NCBI RefSeq assembly: GCF_014197055.1
Contig: NZ_JACIEW010000001.1
Location: 124,001 to 188,000 of the forward strand
Direction of reading: 5' to 3'
DNA: 64,000 bases
Source of the DNA: Devosia subaequoris
GTDB taxonomy: Bacteria > Pseudomonadota > Alphaproteobacteria > Rhizobiales > Devosiaceae
Shown here: positions 27,579-36,602 of the stretch, piece by piece
How positions within the stretch are numbered: the first letter of the stretch is position 1
How the letters are laid out: each line of letters begins with the position of its first letter
Translations under genes and position numbers: made by a program
The notes under the pieces: generated by a model
What the model was told of the DNA's origin: nothing
Databases searched by the model: none
What the model saw: the letters and a program-made list of their open reading frames with translations, nothing else

Positions 27579-27977
27579 ATGCCCACCCGTCTCAAACGTC
27601 CCGCATTCTGGCGCCCATTGGCTCTGACCGTGACCCTGCTGGGGTTTCAGGGCTATCTGGGCTATTCTGCGATATCGGGTCAGTTCGGTATCGAGAATCG
27701 GGACGACATTCTGGCCGATATCGAGGTTCTGCAGGATCGCAGCGCTGCGCTACAGGCCGAGATCGACGCTTATCGGCACCGGGTTTCGCTGATGAATCCG
27801 CGCCATCTGGATCCCGATCTTGTCACCGAGCGGGCACGGGCCCTGTTAAACATGGCCCACGCAGATGACATCTTGGTGATGGTCAATCCGGAGACTGGTA
27901 AACCAATTTCCGGTCAATTTGTAGAATTAATCGATGACGAGTTAATCTCGATTATTCAAGCAGATTCAACGCTTTGA
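27579..27977 (+). CDS. FtsB/DivIC-like septum formation initiator
   Basis: A 132-residue bitopic membrane protein. One membrane segment is at about residues 12-31 (PLALTVTLLGFQGYLGYSAI). A coiled-coil follows (ADIEVLQDRSAALQAEIDAYRHRV, residues 46-69), and then the PDLVTERARALLNM motif typical of FtsB/DivIC proteins. It would act with FtsL and FtsQ in the divisome on the periplasmic side. Its place directly before pdhA is a stable feature of Hyphomicrobiales genomes. The ATG at 27579 gives a normal short cytoplasmic tail. Confidence 0.88.
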   Translation: MPTRLKRPAFWRPLALTVTLLGFQGYLGYSAISGQFGIENRDDILADIEVLQDRSAALQAEIDAYRHRVSLMNPRHLDPDLVTERARALLNMAHADDILVMVNPETGKPISGQFVELIDDELISIIQADSTL

Positions 27978-28092
27978 GCTAATTTTAGAGACGCGTTGAG
28001 GGCAATGTTATTGCTTGGGCGCTTGCAGTATGATGCGCGAGATGGCCTGATTGGCCAAAGCGGCAAATTCCCCGACCCAAGCGGAGTGTAGA

Positions 28093-29112
28093 ATGGCGCG
28101 CAAGGCGACGGCCACCAAGGCCAAGACGCAGCCCAATGTCCCCCAGTTCACCCAGGAGCAGGAGCTCGAAGCGTTCCGCGAGATGCTGCTGATCCGGCGG
28201 TTCGAGGAAAAGGCCGGCCAGATGTACGGCATGGGCCTGATCGGCGGTTTCTGTCACCTCTATATTGGTCAGGAAGCGGTGGTCACCGGCATTACCATGG
28301 CCTCGGAAAAGGGCAAGGATGCTCAGATCACCGGCTATCGTGACCACGGTCACATGCTGGTCATGGGGCTGGACCCCAAGGGTGTGATGGCTGAGTTGAC
28401 CGGGCGCCAGGGCGGGTTGTCGAAAGGCAAGGGCGGCTCGATGCACATGTTCTCCAATGAACACCGCTTCTATGGCGGCAATGGCATTGTGGGTGCGCAG
28501 GCTTCTCTGGGCACAGGCTTGGCCTTTGCCAGCAAGTACACGGGCGATGGTTCGGTCTCGATCACCTATTTCGGTGACGGTGCGGCCAATCAAGGCCAGG
28601 TCTATGAGAGCTTCAATATGGCCAAGCTCTGGAACCTGCCGGTGGTCTACATCATCGAGAACAATAAATACGCCATGGGCACCTCAACCGAGCGGTCCTC
28701 GGCGACGACTGACTTTTCCATGCGTGGTGCCTCGTTCAACATTCCGGGCGAGCAGGTCGATGGCATGGATGTGCGCATGGTTTACGATGCCGCCCAGCGG
28801 GCCATCGAGCATGCCCGGTCCGGCAAGGGTCCGTACATCCTTGAAATGCTGACCTATCGTTATCGCGGTCATTCCATGTCCGACCCGGCCAAGTACCGGT
28901 CCAAGGATGAGGTGACCAAGTACCGCCAGGAACGCGATCCTATCGAACAGGTGCGCACGCGCCTTATCGAAGGTGGTTCGATCACCGAGGAAGAACTCAA
29001 GAAGATCGAAACCGATATTCGCGCTGTGGTCACCGAAGCTGCCGACTTTGCGACCAATGATCCAGAGCCGGACGCGTCCGAACTTTGGACCGACATCACC
29101 ATCAAGGCCTGA
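28093..29112 (+). CDS. pdhA: pyruvate dehydrogenase E1 component, alpha subunit
   Basis: A 339-residue E1-alpha of the heterotetrameric type. It binds thiamine diphosphate and catalyses decarboxylation of pyruvate with PdhB. The motif GDGAANQGQVYESFNMAKLWNLP (the ThDP/Mg block beginning GDG and ending NN-like) is at about residues 168-190, the YRYRGHSMSDP phospho-loop region near 255-265, and MLLIRRFEEKAGQMYGMG near the start. The ATG at 28093 follows AGCGGAGTG; an earlier start at 28051 is less likely. It heads the PDH operon. Confidence 0.97.
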   Translation: MARKATATKAKTQPNVPQFTQEQELEAFREMLLIRRFEEKAGQMYGMGLIGGFCHLYIGQEAVVTGITMASEKGKDAQITGYRDHGHMLVMGLDPKGVMAELTGRQGGLSKGKGGSMHMFSNEHRFYGGNGIVGAQASLGTGLAFASKYTGDGSVSITYFGDGAANQGQVYESFNMAKLWNLPVVYIIENNKYAMGTSTERSSATTDFSMRGASFNIPGEQVDGMDVRMVYDAAQRAIEHARSGKGPYILEMLTYRYRGHSMSDPAKYRSKDEVTKYRQERDPIEQVRTRLIEGGSITEEELKKIETDIRAVVTEAADFATNDPEPDASELWTDITIKA

Positions 29113-29118
29113 GGCACG

Positions 29119-29511
29119 ATGACCATACTGCTTGGTGTCATTCTGCTCTTTGCGGTGCTGTCGGCGGCGATGGCCGCCGTGCAGGCATTGGCAATCAGCA
29201 AGCTGGCGCCGGCCGATGCGTGGCGTGGCTGGCTTTTTGGCTGGTGGCGCTTCGCCGAGGTTGAGCGTCGCGCGGGTCTGGCTGGTGAGGCGCAGGCCGG
29301 AATTTACAAGCGCGCCGTGATCGCGACGATTGGCTTTGTGCTGCTCGGGCTCATCCTTAGCGGTTGGGTCGTCAACCAGCGCCCGGCGGGCGCGGCGGAC
29401 ACCGCATCAAAGAAATTGAACGGTTGGCGGATCGATACCGCGACCGTAAACCCCCATTCCTCTATCCGCCCGTTGGCCTCCATGCCCGGCGCGATCCTCG
29501 TGGAGAGCTGA
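29119..29511 (+). CDS. small membrane protein between pdhA and pdhB
   Basis: A 130-residue protein with two strongly hydrophobic segments (about residues 2-24, starting [20 protein letters not shown], and 69-85, [13 protein letters not shown]) around a basic, Trp-rich loop ([11 protein letters not shown]). I do not recognise a family. It has a GAGG ribosome binding site seven bases before the ATG, sits seven bases after pdhA and ends one base before pdhB, so it is surely in the operon. Its presence inside the E1 genes is unusual. The protein could tether or regulate the complex, but that is a guess. Confidence 0.8.
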   Translation: MTILLGVILLFAVLSAAMAAVQALAISKLAPADAWRGWLFGWWRFAEVERRAGLAGEAQAGIYKRAVIATIGFVLLGLILSGWVVNQRPAGAADTASKKLNGWRIDTATVNPHSSIRPLASMPGAILVES

Positions 29512-29512
29512 T

Positions 29513-30904
29513 ATGCCCCAAATTCTCATGCCCGCCCTGTCGCCGACCATGGAAGAAGGCAAGCTTGCCAAATGGGTCGTGAAGGTCGGCGATCAGGTCA
29601 AGTCCGGCGATGTGCTGGCCGAAATCGAGACTGACAAGGCGACTATGGAAGTCGAGTCGGTCGATGAAGGCACGGTAACCGAGATACTCGTCGAAGAAGG
29701 CACCGAGGGCGTCAAGGTCAACGCCCCGATTGCCGTGGTGTTGGCCGAGGGCGAAAGCGCCAGCGAAGCGGCTGCACCCGTAGCGGAAACAGCGCCTGAA
29801 CCGGCGGAAGCGCCTGTAGCTGCTGCTGAGAAAGCAGCGGACACAGCGCCTGCCGCTGCCGTGCCGGCTGCCCCCAAGTTCGAGCCGCAGGCCGATCCCG
29901 ATCTGCCCGAGGGCGTTGAAATGGTCGAGATGACCGTTCGTCAGGCGCTCAATGAGGCCATGGCCGAAGAGCTGCGCCGCGACAAGGACGTCTTCATCAT
30001 GGGTGAAGAAGTCGCCGAATATCAGGGTGCCTACAAAATCACCCAGGGGCTGTTGCAGGAATTCGGCAAGGAGCGGGTGATCGACACCCCGATCACCGAG
30101 CACGGTTTTGCCGGTCTGGCTGTTGGCGCCGCCTTCGCGGGGTTGAAGCCGGTCGTTGAATTCATGACCTGGAACTTCGCCATGCAGGCGATCGATCAGA
30201 TCATCAACTCGGCCGCCAAGCAGCTCTATATGTCCGGGGGGCAGGTAAAGGCACCAATGGTGTTCCGTGGGCCCAATGGCGCAGCCGCTCGGGTAGGTGC
30301 GCAGCACAGCCAGGACTATTCGGCGTGGTACAGTCATGTTCCGGGTCTTACCGTCATCGCCCCCTATAGCGCTGCCGATGCCAAGGGGCTGCTCAAGGCA
30401 GCGATCCGTTCGCCCAATCCGGTGGTCTTCCTTGAGAATGAAGTCCTCTACGGCTCGACCGGCCTTGTTCCGCAGGTCGATGATTTCGTGCTGCCGATCG
30501 GCAAGGCGCGCATTGCCCGCAAGGGCGCCGACGTTACCGTTGTCTCGTTCTCGATGGGCATGCGCTACGCAACCCAGGCCACCGAAAAGCTGGTGGCCGC
30601 CGGCGTTGACGTCGAACTGATCGACCTGCGCACCTTGCGTCCACTGGACAGCGACACCGTCATCGAGTCGGTCAAGAAGACCGGGCGTCTGGTGACCGTG
30701 GAAGAAGGCTGGCCGCAGGGCGGCATTGGCGCAGAGCTCGCCGCGCGCGTGATGGAAGAAGCGTTCGACTATCTCGATGCGCCTGTGACCCGTGTCACCG
30801 GCAAGGACGTGCCGATGCCCTATGCCGCAAACCTCGAAAAGCTGGCGCTGCCCAATGTTGATGAAGTGATCGCGGCGGTGAATGCCGTGACCTATCGTTC
30901 GTAA
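29513..30904 (+). CDS. pdhB: pyruvate dehydrogenase E1 component, beta subunit, with N-terminal lipoyl domain
   Basis: A 463-residue E1-beta. Residues 1-80 form a lipoyl domain with the acceptor lysine in [13 protein letters not shown] (Lys about 43). A Pro/Ala-rich linker runs to about 135. The transketolase-type domain follows: [16 protein letters not shown], then [15 protein letters not shown], and [20 protein letters not shown] further on. The lipoyl fusion on E1-beta is established in rhizobia and relatives. The N-terminal 45 residues are nearly identical to those of PdhC, which suggests duplication of the lipoyl module or gene conversion. The start ATG follows the preceding stop by one base. 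Confidence 0.97.
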   Translation: MPQILMPALSPTMEEGKLAKWVVKVGDQVKSGDVLAEIETDKATMEVESVDEGTVTEILVEEGTEGVKVNAPIAVVLAEGESASEAAAPVAETAPEPAEAPVAAAEKAADTAPAAAVPAAPKFEPQADPDLPEGVEMVEMTVRQALNEAMAEELRRDKDVFIMGEEVAEYQGAYKITQGLLQEFGKERVIDTPITEHGFAGLAVGAAFAGLKPVVEFMTWNFAMQAIDQIINSAAKQLYMSGGQVKAPMVFRGPNGAAARVGAQHSQDYSAWYSHVPGLTVIAPYSAADAKGLLKAAIRSPNPVVFLENEVLYGSTGLVPQVDDFVLPIGKARIARKGADVTVVSFSMGMRYATQATEKLVAAGVDVELIDLRTLRPLDSDTVIESVKKTGRLVTVEEGWPQGGIGAELAARVMEEAFDYLDAPVTRVTGKDVPMPYAANLEKLALPNVDEVIAAVNAVTYRS

Positions 30905-30915
30905 GGAGAACCGGG

Positions 30916-32277
30916 ATGCCAATAGATATCACCATGCCGGCGCTCTCTCCGACGATGGAAGAGGGCAAGCTTGCCAAGTGGCACGTCAAGGAGGGCGACA
31001 GCGTTTCCTCTGGTGACGTGATCGCCGAGATCGAGACCGACAAGGCCACGATGGAAGTCGAGGCCGTTGACGAAGGCAAGATCGGCAAAATTCTTGTCGA
31101 TGAAGGCACCGACAATGTGAAGGTCAATGCCGTCATCGCCGTGCTGCTGCAGGAAGGCGAAGACGCCAGTACCATAGGGGACGCTGCACCGGCACCCAAG
31201 GCCGAAGCGCCGAAGACCGAAGCGCCGAAGGCTGAGGCACCAAAGGCGGAAGCACCCAAGGCCGAAGCTGCGGCCGCGCCGGCACCAGCTGCCAAAGCCG
31301 AGGAGCCCAAGGCGTCGCCGGCACCCGCTAAGACAGAGGGCGAGCGCGTGTTTGCGTCGCCATTGGCAAAACGTCTTGCCAAGGAAGCGGGCATTGAAAT
31401 TGCCGCTATTTCCGGCACAGGCCCCAAGGGCCGTGTGATCAAAGCGGACGTGGAAGCGGCCAAATCCGGCAAGACTCCGCTCAAGGCGGCGGCTTCTGCT
31501 GCGGCGCAGTCTGGCGGGGCTGCAATGGCTGGCGGGCTCAGCAAGGCCCAGGTGCTGGCGATGTATGAAGAAGGTACCTATGAGCTGGTACCAGCCGATG
31601 GCATGCGCAAGACCATCGCGGCACGCCTGACCGAATCCAAGCAGACCGTACCGCATTTCTATCTGACGATTGATTGTCGTATCGATGCCCTGATGGCCGC
31701 GCGCGAGCAGATCAACGCTAGTGCGCCCAAAAACAAGGACGGCAAGCCGGAATACAAGCTTTCCGTCAATGACTTCGTGATGAAGGCCTGGGCCATAGCG
31801 CTGCAGCGCGTGCCGTCGGCTAATGCCACCTGGGCTGGGGATTCGATCCTCTACCACAAGCGCAGTGATGTCGCTGTGGCGGTGGCCATCCCGGGCGGCT
31901 TGTTCACCCCGGTGGTCAAGAGCTGCGACACCAAGAGCTTGCGGGAAATCTCCGAGGCGGTGAAGGACCTTGCAAGCCGGGCGCGCAACAAGAAGCTGAT
32001 GCCGCATGAATATCAGGGGGGCGCCTCGTCAGTGTCCAATCTGGGCATGTTCGGCATCAAGGATTTTGCCGCCGTCATAAACCCGCCGCATGGCACGATC
32101 CTGGCGGTGGGCGTGGGTGAAGAACGCGTCTATCCCGACAAGGGCGAGATCAAGATCGGCCAGTTCATGACCTGCACGCTTTCCTGCGACCACCGTTCGG
32201 TTGATGGAGCGTTGGGCGCCGAGGTGCTTGGCGTGTTCAAGGGCCTGATCGAAAATCCGGTGATGATGCTGGCTTAG
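30916..32277 (+). CDS. pdhC: dihydrolipoamide acetyltransferase (E2) of pyruvate dehydrogenase
   Basis: A 453-residue E2 core. There is one lipoyl domain at residues 1-80 (lysine in [11 protein letters not shown]), then an Ala/Pro/Lys-rich linker with five PK(A/T)EA units. The peripheral-subunit-binding domain lies at about 138-172 (FASPLAKRLAKEAGIEI and GPKGRVIKADVE). The catalytic acetyltransferase domain spans 220-453, ending with the active-site motif SCDHRSVDGALGAEV near residue 418. It forms the complex scaffold and is fed by PdhA/PdhB, with Lpd re-oxidising the lipoate. Confidence 0.97.
   Translation: MPIDITMPALSPTMEEGKLAKWHVKEGDSVSSGDVIAEIETDKATMEVEAVDEGKIGKILVDEGTDNVKVNAVIAVLLQEGEDASTIGDAAPAPKAEAPKTEAPKAEAPKAEAPKAEAAAAPAPAAKAEEPKASPAPAKTEGERVFASPLAKRLAKEAGIEIAAISGTGPKGRVIKADVEAAKSGKTPLKAAASAAAQSGGAAMAGGLSKAQVLAMYEEGTYELVPADGMRKTIAARLTESKQTVPHFYLTIDCRIDALMAAREQINASAPKNKDGKPEYKLSVNDFVMKAWAIALQRVPSANATWAGDSILYHKRSDVAVAVAIPGGLFTPVVKSCDTKSLREISEAVKDLASRARNKKLMPHEYQGGASSVSNLGMFGIKDFAAVINPPHGTILAVGVGEERVYPDKGEIKIGQFMTCTLSCDHRSVDGALGAEVLGVFKGLIENPVMMLA
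31195..31269 (+). repeat. five tandem 15-bp repeats in the pdhC linker
   Basis: Five consecutive 15-base units encode PKAEA, PKTEA, PKAEA, PKAEA, PKAEA in frame. They form the flexible linker between the lipoyl and subunit-binding domains. Third-codon differences between units show the repeat is not brand new. Confidence 0.85.
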
Positions 32278-32289
32278 GGAACCAAGGCG

Positions 32290-32937
32290 ATGAAAACCAT
32301 CCTCGCCTACGGCGACAGCCTGACATATGGCGCCGATCCCGGTGGCGGTCCTCGTCATGCCTATGAGGACCGCTGGCCCACCACGCTAGAACAGGGGCTG
32401 GGCGGCAAGGCGCGGGTGATTGCCGAAGGACTTGGTGGCCGCGCTACGGCCTATGACGACTGGACGGCGGCGGCAGATCGGAATGGCGCGCGCATACTGC
32501 CGACACTGCTCGCCAGTCATGCCCCGCTTGATCTGGTCATCATCTTTCTTGGCACCAACGACTTAAAGCCGTTCGTTGCGGGTACGGCGGCCTATGCCGC
32601 CCGTGGCGCGCGGCGGTTGATCGAGGTGACGCGCGGCCATTTCGCCAGTGTTGGCGAGCCGGTGCCGCAGATCATTATGGTGTCGCCGCCGCATGTGGTG
32701 GAGACGACCAATGAGAACATGCTGAGCAATTTCGGCGGTCTGGATCACCTGATCCGTGAATCGCAGGATTTCGCGCGGCACTACCGTCGTCATGCCGAGG
32801 AAACCGGCGTGCATTTCTTCGACGCTGCCGCGGTCGCCAAGGCGGATCCGCGTGACGGCGTGCACCTCGATCCGGCAAATACACGTGCTATCGGCGAGGG
32901 CCTTGTGCCGCTCGTCAAATCCGTTCTGGGTCTCTGA
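32290..32937 (+). CDS. SGNH/GDSL-type esterase (arylesterase-like)
   Basis: A 215-residue SGNH hydrolase. Block I ILAYGDSLTYGAD (residues 4-16) carries the catalytic Ser, a Gly in GLGGRATAYDDW serves block II, the Asn is in FLGTNDLKPF near 95 (block III), and the Asp-x-x-His pair DGVHLD is near 196. It is predicted cytoplasmic, since no signal peptide is seen. It sits between pdhC and lpdA, as in other Hyphomicrobiales. A role in acyl-group or lipoyl metabolism is possible but not shown by sequence. Confidence 0.9.
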   Translation: MKTILAYGDSLTYGADPGGGPRHAYEDRWPTTLEQGLGGKARVIAEGLGGRATAYDDWTAAADRNGARILPTLLASHAPLDLVIIFLGTNDLKPFVAGTAAYAARGARRLIEVTRGHFASVGEPVPQIIMVSPPHVVETTNENMLSNFGGLDHLIRESQDFARHYRRHAEETGVHFFDAAAVAKADPRDGVHLDPANTRAIGEGLVPLVKSVLGL

Positions 32938-32959
32938 CCCAACTATCCTGGAGGCCCTT

Positions 32960-34399
32960 ATGGCTGACCAATACGATCTTCTCGTCATCGGCGCCGGTCC
33001 CGGCGGTTATGTTGCTGCCATTCGCGGCGCGCAGCTGGGCATGAAGGTAGCCATCGTCGAGCGCGAGCATATGGCTGGCATCTGCTCCAACTGGGGCTGC
33101 ATCCCGACCAAGGCTCTGCTGCGCTCAGCCGAAATCTACGGCCATATGGGTCATGCCAAGGATTATGGCCTTACCGCCGAGAAGTTTGGCTTCGATCTCG
33201 ACGGCATCGTCAAGCGGTCTCGCGCCATTGCGGCGCAGATGAACAATGGCGTGCAGTTCCTGATGAAGAAGCACAAGATCGACATCATCTGGGGCGAAGC
33301 AACCATTACCAAGCCCGGTGAAATCAAGGTCGCGGCATCCAAGAAGCCGGTCGTTGAGCCGCAAGGTCCGGTGCCTAAGAACGCCTTGGGTGAGGGGACC
33401 TACAAGGCAAAGAACATCATCATCGCTACTGGTGCCCGGCCGCGCGTATTGCCAGGCATCGAGCCCGACGGCGACAAGATTTGGACCTATTTCGAGGCGC
33501 TCAAGCCCGCCGAAATGCCCAAGTCACTTGTGGTTATGGGGTCGGGGGCCATCGGCATCGAGTTTGCATCCTTCTATCGCTCGCTGGGCGCCGAAGTGAC
33601 CGTGATCGAGCTCCTGCCGCAGATCCTGCCGGTGGAAGATGCGGAGATTTCCGGCCTTGCCCGTAAGCGGCTGGAAAAGCGCGGTATCAAGTTTCTCACT
33701 GAAGCCAAGGTCGCCAAGGTTGAAAAGACCAAGGACGGCATTGTTGCTCATGTCGAGACCAAGGACGGCAAGAGCCAGCAGGTCGCTGGCGATAAACTGA
33801 TTTCGGCGGTTGGCGTACAGTGCAATATCGAGGGAATTGGTCTCGAAACGGTTGGCGTCAAGACCGAGCGCGGAGCCATTGTCATTGATGGCTATGGCAA
33901 GACCAATGTGGACGGCATCTGGGCTATCGGTGACGTCGCCGGACCGCCGATGCTGGCGCACAAGGCCGAGCATGAAGCTGTTATCACCGTCGAGAAGATC
34001 GCCGGTATGAAGGTGCATGGTCTGGACAAGACCAAAGTGCCGGGCTGCACCTATTGCGAGCCGCAGGTAGCGAGCGTCGGTCTCACTGAGGCCAAGGCGA
34101 AAGAAGCCGGGCGTGAGGTCAAGGTTGGTCGCTTTCCCTTTGTGGGCAACGGCAAGGCGATTGCCCTGGGGGAACCCGACGGGCTGGTGAAGACGATTTT
34201 CGACGCCAAGACCGGAGAACTTCTGGGCGCCCACATGGTTGGGGCCGAGGTCACCGAGTTGATCCAGGGGTTTGTGGTCGCGATGAACCTCGAAACCACT
34301 GAGGAAGAGCTGATCCACACCATTTTCCCGCATCCGACTCTGAGCGAGACGATGAAGGAAAGTGTGCTCGATGCCTATGATCGCGCGCTGAATATCTGA
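32960..34399 (+). CDS. lpdA: dihydrolipoamide dehydrogenase (E3)
   Basis: A 479-residue flavoprotein disulfide reductase that re-oxidises dihydrolipoyl groups with NAD. It has the FAD-binding GAGPGGYVAAIRGAQLG near residues 10-26, and the redox-active disulfide in ICSNWGCIPTKALL near 41-54 (CxxxxC). The NAD-binding GSGAIGIEFASFY is near 194-206, and the C-terminal His-Glu pair lies in HTIFPHPTLSET near 453-464. The ATG at 32960 has GGAGG upstream. A short insertion before residue 140 (KKPVVEPQGPVPKNALGEG) is typical of the alphaproteobacterial PDH-linked form. Confidence 0.97.
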   Translation: MADQYDLLVIGAGPGGYVAAIRGAQLGMKVAIVEREHMAGICSNWGCIPTKALLRSAEIYGHMGHAKDYGLTAEKFGFDLDGIVKRSRAIAAQMNNGVQFLMKKHKIDIIWGEATITKPGEIKVAASKKPVVEPQGPVPKNALGEGTYKAKNIIIATGARPRVLPGIEPDGDKIWTYFEALKPAEMPKSLVVMGSGAIGIEFASFYRSLGAEVTVIELLPQILPVEDAEISGLARKRLEKRGIKFLTEAKVAKVEKTKDGIVAHVETKDGKSQQVAGDKLISAVGVQCNIEGIGLETVGVKTERGAIVIDGYGKTNVDGIWAIGDVAGPPMLAHKAEHEAVITVEKIAGMKVHGLDKTKVPGCTYCEPQVASVGLTEAKAKEAGREVKVGRFPFVGNGKAIALGEPDGLVKTIFDAKTGELLGAHMVGAEVTELIQGFVVAMNLETTEEELIHTIFPHPTLSETMKESVLDAYDRALNI

Positions 34400-34455
34400 T
34401 CGCTGCGCGCGGCCCAGCGGCCGATGCGAAGAGGAAAACCAGAGGAGTTATCCAC

Positions 34456-35496
34456 ATGGTCAAGGCCATCCAGATCGGGCTGGGACATTGGGGTTTCAGT
34501 TGGTCGAAAGACGTTATCCCCAATGTTCCCACTGTAGAGATGGTGGGCTATGTGGATACCAATCCCGAGGCCACTGAGCGGGTGCAGGACGAATTGGGCA
34601 TCGACCCCAAGCTGTGCTTCCACAGCCTGGAAGACGCCGCGCATCACACCGATGCGACGCTAGCCCTCTGCACGCTGCGGACCGAAGCGCACTACCCGGT
34701 TGTCAAGCGGTGCCTGGAACTGGGCTATAACGTGCTGGTGGAGAAGCCTTTCACCACCACGATTGCTCAGGGCAAGGAACTGGTTGCCCTGGCCAAGGCG
34801 CAGGACAAGGTGCTGATGGTGAGCCAGAATTATCGCCACCAGCCAGCTCCAATCGCGGCAGCAGACCTCATCGCTGAGGGCAAGTTCGGTGCGCTCAATA
34901 TGGTGTCGATCGATTTCCGGCGTCATGGCCCCAGCCAGGGCTATCGCTATTGGGATATGCCCGATCCGCTTCTGGCGGACATGTCGATCCACCATTTTGA
35001 CCTGATGCGTTTCGTGCTCGGCGACGAACCGGTGCGACTTTCGTGCCGGACCTGGAACCCGCCGGGCAGCCCGTTCCGCTTTGATCCAAGCGGGGTGGCA
35101 ACTATCGAATTCTCAAAGGGCACAGTGGTTTCCTACCGTGCCAGCTGGATGAATTCGGGGCCGGTAACGCCCTGGGCGGGCGAATGGGTGATGGATGGTG
35201 CAGAAGGGCAGATTGCCTGGTCTTCGCGCGACCATTTCCGCGACAAGGCGGGCCCGGACTTACTCTCCCTGTTGCCGCTCGATGGCAAGTCGGAGAAGGT
35301 CAAGCTGAGCCCGGTCAAGTTCGCCGATCGGATGGGCACGCTCAATGCGATGGCCAATGTGCTCGATACCGGCGAGATTCCACGCGGGTTCAGCTCGGGT
35401 GCAGACAATCTGGGGTCGCTGGCGCTAGTGCAGGGGACCATTCTTTCGGCCTCGCGCGGGGGGGATTGGGTCGACATCAAGGAAGTCATGGGCTAG
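34456..35496 (+). CDS. Gfo/Idh/MocA-family oxidoreductase
   Basis: A 346-residue NAD(P)-dependent oxidoreductase. The N-terminal Rossmann fold begins KAIQIGLGHWGFSW, with Gly-rich loop GLGHWG at about 8-13. The EKPFTTT motif near residue 97 holds the catalytic Lys of the family, and a C-terminal alpha/beta domain includes DMSIHHFDLMRFVLG near 175. The substrate, probably a sugar or cyclitol, is unknown. It lies between lpdA and lipA, which is unlike the usual order in relatives, so it may be a local insertion. AGAGGAG precedes the start. Confidence 0.92.
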   Translation: MVKAIQIGLGHWGFSWSKDVIPNVPTVEMVGYVDTNPEATERVQDELGIDPKLCFHSLEDAAHHTDATLALCTLRTEAHYPVVKRCLELGYNVLVEKPFTTTIAQGKELVALAKAQDKVLMVSQNYRHQPAPIAAADLIAEGKFGALNMVSIDFRRHGPSQGYRYWDMPDPLLADMSIHHFDLMRFVLGDEPVRLSCRTWNPPGSPFRFDPSGVATIEFSKGTVVSYRASWMNSGPVTPWAGEWVMDGAEGQIAWSSRDHFRDKAGPDLLSLLPLDGKSEKVKLSPVKFADRMGTLNAMANVLDTGEIPRGFSSGADNLGSLALVQGTILSASRGGDWVDIKEVMG

Positions 35497-35526
35497 GGGC
35501 CCACGCATGGCTGCCAATCACCCATG

Positions 35527-35546
35527 GGGCCGGGTTGAACCGGCCC
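35527..35546 (+). terminator. hairpin after the oxidoreductase gene
   Basis: GGGCCGGGTT and AACCGGCCC form a stem with a single-G bulge and a short loop, 30 bases after the stop at 35496. No T-run follows, so it is a weak candidate. Confidence 0.3.
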
Positions 35547-35570
35547 GCCAAGGGAGCGATATAGGGGCAA

Positions 35571-35632
35571 CACTCTAGTGGTCGTGTTTCCGAACGGCGA
35601 ACCGGTGCCCACTTCGCCTGGAAACACTCTAG
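35571..35632. repeat. rhizobial-type palindromic intergenic repeat
   Basis: Inverted arms GTGTTTCC (35584-35591) and GGAAACAC (35620-35627) enclose a 28-base centre that contains GAACCGGTGCCCAC. CACTCTAG occurs as a direct repeat at 35571-35578 and 35625-35632. The layout matches the common interspersed palindromic repeats of Hyphomicrobiales with GTTTCC...GGAAAC arms. It lies just before lipA and may be carried in the lipA leader. Confidence 0.7.
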
Positions 35633-35647
35633 CCAGTCAGGACTGAC

Positions 35648-36601
35648 ATGGTCACGCTCATCGATAATTCGGCTGTAAAGCCGCGCCACCCGGAAAAGGC
35701 CAATCGGCCGGATAGCGTGGTGCTGCGCAAACCTGACTGGATCCGCGTCAAGGCGCCGGGCTCGCAGGTCTATAAGGAAACCCAGCAGATCGTACGCGAG
35801 AACAATCTCGTCACGGTTTGCGAGGAAGCCGGCTGCCCCAATATAGGGGAGTGCTGGAGCAAGAAGCACGCGACCATGATGATCATGGGCGAAATCTGCA
35901 CGCGGGCCTGCGCTTTTTGCAATGTACGCACCGGCCTGCCGACGGCGCTCGACCCGAACGAGCCGGACAATGTGGCGATCGCCGTCGAAAAGCTCGGGCT
36001 CGAGCATGTGGTCATCACTTCGGTCGACCGCGACGATCTCGCCGATGGCGGGGCGCAACATTTTGCCGATGTGATCCTGGCGATCCGCGCCCGCAATCCC
36101 AGGACCACCATCGAAATCCTGACACCGGACTTCCTGCGGAAGGACGGGGCTCTCGAGATCGTCGTGGCGGCCAAGCCGGATGTGTTCAACCACAATCTGG
36201 AAACCGTGCCGTCGAAATATCTCAAGGTGCGGCCCGGCGCACGCTATTTTCACTCGATCCGGCTGCTGCAGCAGGTCAAGGAACTCGATCCCACTATTTT
36301 CACCAAATCCGGTATCATGGTCGGGTTGGGCGAGGAGCGGAACGAGGTTCTGCAGCTCATGGATGATCTGCGCTCGGCCGACGTGGATTTCCTGACCATC
36401 GGGCAATATTTGCAGCCGACCAAGAAGCACTATCCGTTGCAGCGCTTCGTAACGCCGGAAGAGTTCAAATCCTTTGCCACGGTCGCGACTTCCAAGGGGT
36501 TCCTGCTGGTTTCGTCGAGTCCGCTGACGCGCTCGTCGCACCATGCCGGCGAGGATTTTGCGCGCCTTAAGGCGAACCGTCTGGCCAAGCTCGGTCACTG
36601 A
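35648..36601 (+). CDS. lipA: lipoyl synthase
   Basis: A 317-residue radical SAM enzyme that inserts two sulfurs into octanoyl groups on lipoyl domains, so it directly serves PdhB and PdhC in this cluster. The auxiliary cluster cysteines are in [13 protein letters not shown] (near residues 58-70). The radical SAM cluster is in [10 protein letters not shown] near 84-93, and the C-terminal [15 protein letters not shown] provides the conserved RSSYHA-like Ser. The ATG at 35648 is preceded by a short palindrome GTCAG-GA-CTGAC (35635-35646) in place of a clear ribosome binding site. Confidence 0.97.
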   Translation: MVTLIDNSAVKPRHPEKANRPDSVVLRKPDWIRVKAPGSQVYKETQQIVRENNLVTVCEEAGCPNIGECWSKKHATMMIMGEICTRACAFCNVRTGLPTALDPNEPDNVAIAVEKLGLEHVVITSVDRDDLADGGAQHFADVILAIRARNPRTTIEILTPDFLRKDGALEIVVAAKPDVFNHNLETVPSKYLKVRPGARYFHSIRLLQQVKELDPTIFTKSGIMVGLGEERNEVLQLMDDLRSADVDFLTIGQYLQPTKKHYPLQRFVTPEEFKSFATVATSKGFLLVSSSPLTRSSHHAGEDFARLKANRLAKLGH

Positions 36602-36602
36602 T

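Noticed and set aside
31195-31269. Tandem units considered as a CRISPR-like or VNTR array
   Set aside because: The units are in frame and encode the usual flexible E2 linker, with no spacers.
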